A DNA stretch of 64,000 nt, from assembly GCF_928381405.1 (NCBI RefSeq), contig NZ_CAKMSB010000002.1, positions 186,001 through 250,000 of the forward strand, in the 5' to 3' direction. A program made the position numbers and the translations under genes. Below, piece after piece: positions 16,734 through 24,518 of this stretch. The notes under the pieces are model-generated. The model saw only the letters and a program-made list of their open reading frames with translations, did no database searches and was not told the DNA's origin. How positions within the stretch are numbered: the first letter of the stretch is position 1; every line of letters begins with the position of its first letter. The stretch comes from Rothia nasisuis (GTDB taxonomy: Bacteria > Actinomycetota > Actinomycetes > Actinomycetales > Micrococcaceae).

Positions 16734-16991
16734 TTACTCAGCAGCTGCAAGGATGTTAACAACCTTGCGGCCCTTGCGGGTACCGAACTCGACCTTACCT
16801 GCTGCTAGAGCGAACAGGGTGTCGTCGCCACCGCGGCCTACATTGTTGCCGGGGTGAAAGTGGGTGCCGCGCTGGCGAACAAGAATCTCGCCTGCGTTGA
16901 CGGTTTGGCCGCCATAGCGCTTAACACCGAGGTACTGGGGGTTTGAGTCACGGCCGTTGCGGGTGGAGCTTGCGCCCTTCTTATGTGCCAT
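16734..16991 (-). CDS. rpmA: 50S ribosomal protein L27
   Basis: An 85-residue L27, a component of the large subunit whose N-terminus reaches the peptidyl-transferase centre. It begins [20 protein letters not shown], with no cleavable extension of the Firmicutes type, and continues [20 protein letters not shown], the family signature. It lies 52 bp after rplU, with a strong terminator downstream, so L21 and L27 probably form their own high-level transcription unit inside the cluster. Confidence 0.98.
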   Translation of the reverse strand: MAHKKGASSTRNGRDSNPQYLGVKRYGGQTVNAGEILVRQRGTHFHPGNNVGRGGDDTLFALAAGKVEFGTRKGRKVVNILAAAE

Positions 16992-17043
16992 TGATGCCTA
17001 CCTTAGGTAAAGAAAGTTTGTTAGAAACCAGTCTACGCTGAAC

Positions 17044-17355
17044 TTATGCGTCGATTGCGGTGATCTTGACGGTGGTCAGTTCGGCGCGGAAGCCCTGACG
17101 CTTCTTGTAACCGGTCTTGTTCTTGTACTTCTGAATAACGATCTTGGGACCGCGGAGGTCTTCAATCTTTTCTGCGGTAACCTTGGCTGAAGCCAGGGAC
17201 TTTGCATCAACGGTGACCTTGTCGCCGTCAACCAGCATCAGCACGGGCAGCTCAACGGTGCTACCGGGCTCGCCAGCGACGCGGTCAAGGGTAACCAGGT
17301 CTCCAACTGAGACCTTTTCCTGGCGGCCGCCAGCGCGGACAATTGCGTATGCCAC
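17044..17355 (-). CDS. rplU: 50S ribosomal protein L21
   Basis: L21 of the large subunit, which binds 23S rRNA and L20. I start at the GTG at 17355, which gives 103 residues beginning (f)[15 protein letters not shown], the standard family opening; an upstream GTG at 17367 adds four residues and has a slightly better AAGAAG upstream, so the start is not settled. The C-terminal signature [20 protein letters not shown] is complete. It is transcribed with rpmA, downstream of rne. Confidence 0.96.
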   Translation of the reverse strand: MAYAIVRAGGRQEKVSVGDLVTLDRVAGEPGSTVELPVLMLVDGDKVTVDAKSLASAKVTAEKIEDLRGPKIVIQKYKNKTGYKKRQGFRAELTTVKITAIDA

Positions 17356-17560
17356 TTGGGAACTCACTTCTTCTTGACGTCATTTTAATGGTTCAAAACG
17401 AGTCTTCCTGAAAGGAACTCGGGCTCAACAGCAAGGTGGTGACCCGGTTTGCACAGTAAATACCGGGCGATTTCAGGTTCTGTCGTTTTGAGATGGTTTG
17501 GCCTTATTTCGTGTGGAATATGCCTAGCTGAGTCCACGCTAACGCTTGCTTGTGGAAACA

Positions 17561-17595
17561 GCACCGACTCACCAGTTTACGCGGTGAGTCGGTGC
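17561..17595 (-). terminator. Terminator downstream of rne
   Basis: Perfect 13-bp stem gcaccgactcacc / ggtgagtcggtgc with a 9-nt loop. Read leftward it is followed by TGTTTCC. Together with the palindromic element at 17629 it separates the rne transcript from rplU. Confidence 0.7.
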
Positions 17596-17628
17596 CGGGC
17601 AAGATATGTGGTGAACCCCTCAGGCACT

Positions 17629-17737
17629 GGGGAATGAAAGGCCCCAAAACCGACTGGCTGGGGCTGGCATGAATTGCGTATGAGCGCCAGCGAACCAGCA
17701 AGAAGGTTAGTCGGCGTAGGGGCGCCTTTCATTCCCC
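17629..17737. repeat. Palindromic repeat element, copy A
   Basis: Perfect 13-bp outer arms GGGGAATGAAAGG (17629-17641) and CCTTTCATTCCCC (17725-17737) enclose a core that also folds back (ccgact/agtcgg and gctggc/gccagc). The core words ctggctggggctggcatgaa and aagaaggttag recur in reverse orientation at 46874-46975, where the outer arms are different but again pair. This is a dispersed element, placed just after the rne stop codon. Confidence 0.75.
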
Positions 17738-17743
17738 GTATCT

Positions 17744-20700
17744 TTAGTTACCTACACGCTTGATGTCGGCAGCTGAGACACCGACACCGAGCATGACAGG
17801 GGCATCACTGTCGGTAGTTGCGGGCTTGGCTGCCTGGTCGATGCTGGCTACCACGGAGCTACCGCTTGCTGCCGTGACCTCTTCAGTACGCACCTGGCTG
17901 GAACCAGCACCTGAGCTGACGGCCCGGCGTGAGCGGCGCTTGGGGCGTGAGGCAGGGGCGTGAGCAGTTCCCTCCTGACTGACAGGGACTTGCCCGGTAG
18001 CCTCAGGTTCAGCAACCTTCTTACCCGGGGTGGCTACACCGGTAACCGCCGGGTCGGCAGCTACCTCGATAGGAGCCACATACTTGACGTCGCTAGTAGA
18101 GGCACGGCGGGGCTTACGGGCACGGCGTTCCTGACGTTCCCCGCGAGCGGTGTCCCCATACTCCCCTCCAGCACGACGGTCGCTACCGACCCGGCGATTA
18201 CCTGAAACGGGAGCGTCCTCACCGTCACGGTCGTAGTCACGGCCTGCCTTTTGGGAGGCGCGGGCAAGAGCCTCACCTGCCCGGATGGCGTCCAGCCGTG
18301 AAGAAGTCTGGGAGAAACGAGAATCGGCCTCGGGATCAACTTCTAAGGAAGCATCTGAATTAGCGGTAAGGGCGTCAGCAGAGATGTCATTGCGCCTATT
18401 ACTGCGGCGCTTGCCCTGGGTTCGGTCACGCCCGCCACGGCCCTGTTCGCCACGCTGGTGGCCGGTACTAGTCTCGGTGGATTCCTGACCGGACTCATCG
18501 CTCTCTGCGTCGAACACCGCGGCCAGTGATTCGAGAGTGAAGGAGCCCTGCTCCCCCATGCTTTCTTCGTTCTGTCCCCCGTCAGAGGTAGCAGGTAGTT
18601 CGATGACCTCATCGCCGATGGTCAAAACCTGCTCACCGCTCTCAGACAGTGCCGCAGCGGTCTCCATACCAGAGTCAGCCCGACGGTTGCGCTTGCGGCG
18701 CTTGCGCTTACGGGCAGATTTCGACTCGGCCTCCTCGTCCTCATGCTCATGGTGGGTTGAGGCAGCCACAATGTTAGCCAGAGCGGCCTTACGGGCTTCG
18801 GTCTTCTGCTCGGTCTCTTCATCGACCTCCTGAGCAGCCTCGCGACGGCTCACCTTCTGGTTACGGTAGCGTTTACGATCGTCGCGCTCAGCACGATGAA
18901 TAAAGTCAGAGGCACCGCCGGCGCGGCCATTCAACGGCTGGTCGTGGACCAGAATGCCGCGGCCCCCACAGACCTCACAGGGCTCTGAGAAGACTTCGAG
19001 CAGACCGGTGCCCATGCGCTTACGGGTCATCTGTACCAGGCCCAGCGAGGTTACCTCAGCGACCTGATGCTTAGTACGGTCACGCCCCAGGCATTCGACC
19101 AGGCGGCGCAACACAAGGTCACGGTTAGACTCAAGCACCATATCGATAAAGTCAATGACAACGATGCCGCCAATGTCGCGCAGGCGCAGCTGACGCACAA
19201 TTTCTTCTGCAGCTTCGAGGTTATTCTTGGTGACGGTTTCTTCGAGGTTGCCGCCGGAGCCAGTGAACTTACCGGTGTTAACGTCCACCACGGTCATCGC
19301 CTCGGTGCGGTCAATGACCAGGGAGCCGCCGGAGGGCAGGTAGACCTTGCGATCCAGGGCCTTAGCCAGCTGCTCTTCAATACGGTAGTGGTCAAAGAGG
19401 TCCTCGTCCTCTTCCCACTTCTTCAAGCGGTCCAGCAGGTCGGGAGCAACATAGGTGACGTAAGCTTCGATAGAATCCCAGGCATCCGAACCCTGCACCA
19501 TCATGGAGATGAAGTCTTCGTTAAAGACATCGCGCACGGTCTTGATAGTCAGATCTGGCTCCTGATAAAGCAACTCGGGAGCCAGCACTTTACGGGAGTC
19601 GCTCTTCTGCTGAATTTCTTCCCACTGCACACGCAGGCGGTTAACGTCATTAGCCAGCTCCTCCTCGCTGGCTCCCTCAGCGGCGGTGCGCACAATGACG
19701 CCCGCGTCCTCAGGCAACTTGTCCTTGAGGATTTTCTTGAGACGCTGACGCTCCACGTCGGGTAGCTTGCGGGAAATTCCGGTCATGGACCCGCCGGGTA
19801 CGTAGACCAGGTAGCGGCCGGGTAAGGAAACCTGGCTGGTCAGGCGAGCCCCCTTATGGCCCACCGGGTCTTTGGTGACCTGAACCAGTACGGAGTCCCC
19901 GGCCTTGAGAGCATTCTCAATTTTACGGGGGGCACCGTCAAGGCCGCTGACATCCCAGTTGACTTCGCCCGCGTAGAGCACGGCGTTGCGGCCGCGGCCA
20001 ATATCGACAAAAGCGGCTTCCATAGAGGGCAGAACATTCTGCACCTTGCCCAGGTAAACATTGCCAATCAGGGAGTCCTGCTGAGTCTTAGACACAAAAT
20101 GCTCAGCCAGCACCCCATCTTCGAGCACACCAATCTGTATACGGTCGTCCTTCTGACGCACGAGCATCTGGCGGTCTACGGATTCGCGGCGGGCCAGGAA
20201 CTCCGCCTCGGTAATAACCTGGCGGCGGCGGCCGGTGGCGCGGGTTTCGCGACGGCGAATACGCTTGGCTTCGAGGCGGGTAGACCCACGCACTCCGGTT
20301 ACCCGGTTGGTGCTGTGAGAGTCAGACAGGCGCGGTGCGCGAACCTTGACCACGGTATCTTCTGGGTCACCTTCAACGCCCCCCTCAAACTCGTAGTCGG
20401 CATCACCTTTACGGCGACGGCGGCGGCGGTGGGAGGTAATTTCGGGATCAAGGTCAGCTAGGCGGCGCTCTCGGCGATCTGCCTCTTCGGCGGCCCTGCG
20501 GGCTTCACGCTCAGCCTTGAGCTGCTCAGCGATTTCTTCCATGTTGGGCGAGTAGAAAAGCATGGTGTTTGAGCTCACCGCAGCATTGACCTGGGCCAGC
20601 TCGTCGGCTGTAATCTCACGTAAAGACTTACGGTGTTCAGTGGGCTCTTGTTGGGCTGGTTCCGATTCTTTGGAAGGATTGGTATCTATCTGAGCTTCGG

Positions 20701-20917
20701 CCGCTTTCTTGCTCTCGGGCTCGGTCTTTCCTGCCGTCTCAGGCTTCTGCTCCTCAGCGTCATCGGACTGCTGGCTACCATCAGCTAACTCACTGATCTG
20801 GGCTTCTGCTTCGGGCCCCTGGGGGGTGGCCTCTGCCTTGCTGAAATCAACCTCGCCCGGGGCGGGGGTTTCTGTGCTCTCGAGGTTTTCGGTGACCTCG
20901 GGCTGTTCGCTGCTCAT
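17744..20917 (-). CDS. rne: Ribonuclease E/G family protein
   Basis: A 1057-residue endoribonuclease of the long actinobacterial type, central to mRNA decay and rRNA maturation. After an acidic N-terminal extension of about 270 residues come the S1 domain (GNVYLGKVQNVLPSMEAAFV), the RNase-H-like part, the DNase I-like catalytic region with the Mg-binding aspartates (VVDVNTGKFTGSGG and GGIVVIDFIDM) and the zinc link CEVCGGRG. The C-terminal tail is basic and disordered, rich in Arg/Lys blocks (RKRKRRKRNRR), and may carry partner-binding sites. ATG at 20917 with AAGGAG. Its long upstream region may allow feedback control, as known for E. coli rne. Confidence 0.95.
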   Translation of the reverse strand: MSSEQPEVTENLESTETPAPGEVDFSKAEATPQGPEAEAQISELADGSQQSDDAEEQKPETAGKTEPESKKAAEAQIDTNPSKESEPAQQEPTEHRKSLREITADELAQVNAAVSSNTMLFYSPNMEEIAEQLKAEREARRAAEEADRRERRLADLDPEITSHRRRRRRKGDADYEFEGGVEGDPEDTVVKVRAPRLSDSHSTNRVTGVRGSTRLEAKRIRRRETRATGRRRQVITEAEFLARRESVDRQMLVRQKDDRIQIGVLEDGVLAEHFVSKTQQDSLIGNVYLGKVQNVLPSMEAAFVDIGRGRNAVLYAGEVNWDVSGLDGAPRKIENALKAGDSVLVQVTKDPVGHKGARLTSQVSLPGRYLVYVPGGSMTGISRKLPDVERQRLKKILKDKLPEDAGVIVRTAAEGASEEELANDVNRLRVQWEEIQQKSDSRKVLAPELLYQEPDLTIKTVRDVFNEDFISMMVQGSDAWDSIEAYVTYVAPDLLDRLKKWEEDEDLFDHYRIEEQLAKALDRKVYLPSGGSLVIDRTEAMTVVDVNTGKFTGSGGNLEETVTKNNLEAAEEIVRQLRLRDIGGIVVIDFIDMVLESNRDLVLRRLVECLGRDRTKHQVAEVTSLGLVQMTRKRMGTGLLEVFSEPCEVCGGRGILVHDQPLNGRAGGASDFIHRAERDDRKRYRNQKVSRREAAQEVDEETEQKTEARKAALANIVAASTHHEHEDEEAESKSARKRKRRKRNRRADSGMETAAALSESGEQVLTIGDEVIELPATSDGGQNEESMGEQGSFTLESLAAVFDAESDESGQESTETSTGHQRGEQGRGGRDRTQGKRRSNRRNDISADALTANSDASLEVDPEADSRFSQTSSRLDAIRAGEALARASQKAGRDYDRDGEDAPVSGNRRVGSDRRAGGEYGDTARGERQERRARKPRRASTSDVKYVAPIEVAADPAVTGVATPGKKVAEPEATGQVPVSQEGTAHAPASRPKRRSRRAVSSGAGSSQVRTEEVTAASGSSVVASIDQAAKPATTDSDAPVMLGVGVSAADIKRVGN

Positions 20918-21470
20918 CAGCGTTCACTCTCCTTGTCGGTGTGCCGCAGCCGCACCTGTGGGCTTGCCTGCTGTCGTTTGTGCCCTTGCGTTTCTACGTG
21001 GCAGGGCCAAACGAAAACCTTGCTACCCGGCTAAGACCTTCTTGCTCCTCAAGCAATACTCGGTCAGTCTGAGCTTTTTATCGTCCATACCGAGGGGCCG
21101 GGCCAGCGGCAACAACCCGAGGGGCTCTTTGAACTACTCGTTTTGGTAGCGGTTCAAGCCGGTTCGTGCGCCTACCTCAGGTGGAACCTGGGGGCCAATC
21201 GGGGTGCCTGCTGGGCAGTGCCACCGCATGCGGACGGCACACTGCCACACCCATTCTCTCACAGACCGCAACCTTTGGCTCTGCAGCAACGAACCTGCCT
21301 ACTCATCTGTGAGCTAAACCCACCCCTGTTCGCTGTAACCCAACGGGAGGGAGCGCACCGCTACCTGTGAAGTTCGTAAAGAAATCCCACCATGCACCCT
21401 GCCAGGCTGATGCCGGTGACCGTGCCCCGTAGGATGGAATCAAAAGATAGAAACACCCTAAGGATTCACT
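20918..21470. other. 553-bp gap: rne leader and VKOR promoter region
   Basis: No coding sequence is supported. The rne side is a probable long 5' leader. A hairpin of ggcagtgcc (21214-21222) with ggcac-actgcc (21237-21246), closed by a ccgcatgcgg core, lies near the VKOR side. I saw no known riboswitch. Confidence 0.5.
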
Positions 21471-22097
21471 GTGTCTACCTCCGTACACACGCCACCCGAA
21501 GAACCGACGGTTTCGCAGATCGTAGCAGACCGCCGTCTGGGTTGGTTTACTCTGCTACCTGGCCTGCTCGCCTTTGGCTCGGCAGGCATGCTAGTTTACG
21601 AGCGTCTACAGATTTATATGGACGCCGCCCACAAGTCGGTCTGCGATATCAACGCCCTGCTGAACTGCGGCACCGTCATGCGCACCTGGCAGGCTGAGGC
21701 TTTTGGCTTCCCTAATCCCTTCATCGGTATTGCTGGTTACGCTATTGTGCTGACTATCTCCACTGCCCTGCTTGCTGGAGCCCACTTCGCCCGCTGGTAC
21801 TGGGTTGCCATGCAGGTTGGCCACACTCTGGCTCTGGGCTTTGTGTTCTGGCTTTGGTACAACACCACCTTTGAGATTAACGCGCTCTGCCTCTTCTGCA
21901 TGATTGTGTGGGTTATGCAGATTGCTATCTTTGTCAAAGTCACCACGCGCAACATCCACGCCGGTGTCATTCCGGCTCCTGAGGCCATCCGCGAGGCTGC
22001 GCCGAACTGGACCTGGTTCACCATCATCCTGATGTATATTCTCATTTTCGGCATCATCTTTATTCGCTTCTTTGACGTTATCGTGGGAATGTTTTAA
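21471..22097 (+). CDS. Vitamin K epoxide reductase family protein
   Basis: A 208-residue membrane oxidoreductase that, in actinobacteria, reoxidises DsbA-like proteins using menaquinone and so drives disulfide formation outside the cytoplasm. About five transmembrane segments are visible. The loop cysteines Cys58 and Cys66 (SVCDINALLNC) and the active-site pair Cys140/Cys143 (CLFC) are all present. GTG start at 21471. It is the only rightward gene in a long leftward block and ends at a strong terminator. No secreted DsbA partner is encoded beside it; the DsbA-like protein at 47077 looks cytoplasmic and is not an obvious partner. Confidence 0.93.
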   Translation: MSTSVHTPPEEPTVSQIVADRRLGWFTLLPGLLAFGSAGMLVYERLQIYMDAAHKSVCDINALLNCGTVMRTWQAEAFGFPNPFIGIAGYAIVLTISTALLAGAHFARWYWVAMQVGHTLALGFVFWLWYNTTFEINALCLFCMIVWVMQIAIFVKVTTRNIHAGVIPAPEAIREAAPNWTWFTIILMYILIFGIIFIRFFDVIVGMF

Positions 22098-22114
22098 ACC
22101 CCGCAGAAGATGCA

Positions 22115-22156
22115 CTAGGGGCCCGCAGAAAGTTCACGCTTTCTACGGGCCCCTAG
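22115..22156. terminator. Terminator between VKOR gene and ndk
   Basis: 18-bp arms ctaggggcccgcagaaag / ctttctacgggcccctag with one mismatch and a 6-nt loop, followed rightward by atttttac. It is a strong intrinsic terminator for the VKOR gene and lies 12 bp beyond the convergent ndk stop. Confidence 0.85.
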
Positions 22157-22167
22157 ATTTTTACAGA

Positions 22168-22584
22168 TTAGGCATCAAACCAGAGAGCGATCTCCCGCTC
22201 GGCTGATTCGGGGGAATCTGAGCCGTGCACCAGATTTTTCTGCACGCTTCCACCCCAGTCACGACCAAAGTCACCGCGAATAGTACCGGGAGCCGCCGTA
22301 GTGGGGTTGGACCCGCCCATAAGAGTGCGGGCGCCCTCAAGCACACCGTTGCCTTCCAGAACCAGGGCCACCACAGGGCCAGAGCTCATATAGGTCACCA
22401 GGGGCTCGTAGAAAGGTTTGCCCTCGTGCTCGGCATAGTGCTGTTCGAGTAGCTCACGGTTGGGGGTCAGCATCTTCAGTTCAGCGATGCGGTAGCCCTT
22501 ACGCTCAAAACGGGCCAAAACCTGGCCCGTCAGGTTACGCTCAACCCCGTCGGGCTTGACCAGAATCAGGGTACGCTCAGTCAT
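22168..22584 (-). CDS. ndk: Nucleoside diphosphate kinase
   Basis: A 138-residue NDP kinase, which balances nucleoside triphosphates by passing the gamma phosphate through a phospho-histidine. The opening TERTLILVKPDGVERNL is typical, and the active-site histidine lies in NLVHGSDSPESAEREI (about residue 118). The length is the usual one for the hexameric bacterial form. It follows the DUF4233 gene on the same strand, in the ileS-folC-DUF4233-ndk order seen in many actinobacteria. Confidence 0.97.
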   Translation of the reverse strand: MTERTLILVKPDGVERNLTGQVLARFERKGYRIAELKMLTPNRELLEQHYAEHEGKPFYEPLVTYMSSGPVVALVLEGNGVLEGARTLMGGSNPTTAAPGTIRGDFGRDWGGSVQKNLVHGSDSPESAEREIALWFDA

Positions 22585-22645
22585 ATCTCTTCTCCTTTGA
22601 CGACGATAGTGGTTGCGACCACTCTCACCCTACCAGTCTTTAGCT

Positions 22646-23083
22646 TTAGGCCGGGTTAGCCTTTTCCCACTCTTCCTGCTCCTTAGCCCGAAGAGCGTTT
22701 TCAGCATCGAGCCGAGCCCCACTGGTCACACCGTACCAGTAGGCCACCGCAAAAGCAGCACCCACAAAGAACATGGAGGGCAGGGCAAAACCGGTCAGAA
22801 TCAACACTGCCTGAAGAGCATAGCCCAGATGATAACCCCAGTTCTTTCTCAGGAAGGCCGGGGTGGCAAGCAGGGCAACAACCAGGGTCAGGCCCAGCGC
22901 CCAAATCAGCACCTTAACCCAGGTTGGGTCGTTGAAGTGGTGGCCGAAGATCGCCAGGGTTGCAAAGAAGGCAACCAGAGCTTCGAGTGAGAGCACCATC
23001 GAGGTAAACATGACCTTGATAGAGCGCTGCTTTTTCGGCTGGCCTGGGCGCCATTCGCGCTGGGCGCGGGTCATTCTCGCCAT
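22646..23083 (-). CDS. DUF4233 membrane protein
   Basis: A 145-residue protein with about four hydrophobic segments. A basic start (RMTRAQREWRPGQPKKQRSI) leads into the first membrane helix; the tail is polar (LDAENALRAKEQEEWEKA). It matches DUF4233, a family that travels next to folC throughout actinobacteria, and here begins 10 bp after the folC stop. Co-transcription is near certain; the function is unknown, and the linkage to folate synthesis may be only positional. Confidence 0.88.
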   Translation of the reverse strand: MARMTRAQREWRPGQPKKQRSIKVMFTSMVLSLEALVAFFATLAIFGHHFNDPTWVKVLIWALGLTLVVALLATPAFLRKNWGYHLGYALQAVLILTGFALPSMFFVGAAFAVAYWYGVTSGARLDAENALRAKEQEEWEKANPA

Positions 23084-23093
23084 TATCTCTCCT

Positions 23094-24518
23094 TTACAAT
23101 CCGAGCAGGGTGCTAGCTTCGCCTACCACGGTGATAGAACCGGTAACCAGTACCGCCGAGTTCAGGTTGGGCACGTCAGCTGCTGCCGTCACCGCTGCTG
23201 AGAGAGCGTCGGGGATGTTCTCGTAGGTCTCGATGGTCTCTTCATCAAACCCAGTTTCAAGAGCCAGCTCAGCTAACTTTTCCGGAGCAATCGCACGCGG
23301 GGAATCTGACTTTGTCAGATGCAACACGGTGCGCCAGTCAGCCCGACCAAGGTACTCGTCGAAGAGCAAGGCCAGCATGGCCTCTGCGTGCTTTTCCTCT
23401 AAAATGCCGACCACCAGGTGTAGCTCCTCAAAACTGAAAGATTCCTTAAAGGCGGCGGCCGAGGCAGTCAGCCCATGCGGGTTATGAGCAGCATCCAGTA
23501 CTACCGGAGGTTCTGTGCGGGCCACCTCAAGACGGCCCGGCGAGCGCACCTGGCCAAAGGCCAGCTTAACCAGCTCCTGATTCAGCTCTTTCTCTCCCCC
23601 GCCCAAAAAAGCCTCCACCGCAGCGAGGGCAACGGCCGCGTTCTGGGCCTGATGGGCACCGAAGAGCGGTAGTGCGATGTCTTCGTAGCGGCCAGCTAAC
23701 CCCTGGAGGGTGAGCAACTGCCCACCCACACCTGCGGTGCGGTCGAGGGTGCCGAATTCAACCCCTTCAAAACGGTAGTCGGCGTTGTGGGCACGGGCTG
23801 CTTCGAGCAGCACCTGGGCGGCAGACGGGTCTTGGGCTGTAGAGACCAGGAAGCCGCCGTCCTTAATAATCCCCGCCTTTTCACCGGCGATTTCGGCCAG
23901 GGTCTGCCCCAGCATGTCGGTGTGGTCCAGGCCGATGGGGGTGACCACGGAGACGGTAGCGTCAGCTACGTTGGTGGCGTCCCAGGTGCCACCAATCCCC
24001 ACCTCGAGCACCATCACATCGACCGGCTCGTCCGCAAAAATAGCGAAGGCCAGAATGGTCAGGGCTTCAAAGTAGGTGATGCGGGGGGCACCGGCGGCCT
24101 CGAGTTCAGCGTCCACTATCTGCAAATAGGGCTGGATCTCGCCCCAAATCCTCACAAAGGTGGAATCAGCTACCGGAGCGCCATCAATCGCGATACGCTC
24201 TGTCACATTCGAAATATGGGGGCTGGTGTAGCGGCCCACCCGAATATCGTGTGCCATGAGCAGGCTCTCAATCATGCGGGCGGTTGAGGTTTTACCGTTC
24301 GTGCCGGTCACGTGAATGACCGGGGCAGCGCGGTGCGGCTCCCCCAGAACCTCCACGGCGCGGGCCATGGCGTCCAGGCGGGGGGCCATCTTGTTCTCAG
24401 GTGCACGAGCCAGCAGCTCAGCGTAGACCGAGGCGACGCCGAGGGCGTCGTCGTGGCGAACGCCCTCGGCAACAAGCCCGGTAAAAACGGGGTCAAACTC
24501 CATGCTGTCGTCAGTCAT
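23094..24518 (-). CDS. folC: Bifunctional folylpolyglutamate/dihydrofolate synthase
   Basis: A 474-residue Mur-ligase-like enzyme that adds glutamate to dihydropteroate and then to folates, keeping the cofactor in the cell. The ATP loop VTGTNGKTSTARM (about residues 70-82), the SPHISNVTERI motif and the C-terminal PVVLDAAHNPHGL are all present. Its ATG at 24518 immediately follows the TAA of ileS, so translation is probably coupled. The gene order ileS-folC here replaces the valS-folC order of many other actinobacteria; valS lies elsewhere in this window. Confidence 0.95.
   Translation of the reverse strand: MTDDSMEFDPVFTGLVAEGVRHDDALGVASVYAELLARAPENKMAPRLDAMARAVEVLGEPHRAAPVIHVTGTNGKTSTARMIESLLMAHDIRVGRYTSPHISNVTERIAIDGAPVADSTFVRIWGEIQPYLQIVDAELEAAGAPRITYFEALTILAFAIFADEPVDVMVLEVGIGGTWDATNVADATVSVVTPIGLDHTDMLGQTLAEIAGEKAGIIKDGGFLVSTAQDPSAAQVLLEAARAHNADYRFEGVEFGTLDRTAGVGGQLLTLQGLAGRYEDIALPLFGAHQAQNAAVALAAVEAFLGGGEKELNQELVKLAFGQVRSPGRLEVARTEPPVVLDAAHNPHGLTASAAAFKESFSFEELHLVVGILEEKHAEAMLALLFDEYLGRADWRTVLHLTKSDSPRAIAPEKLAELALETGFDEETIETYENIPDALSAAVTAAADVPNLNSAVLVTGSITVVGEASTLLGL

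Noticed and set aside
19067-19765. Long open frame antisense to rne
   Set aside because: It is a shadow of the GC-rich rne coding strand with no ribosome-binding site or recognisable protein.
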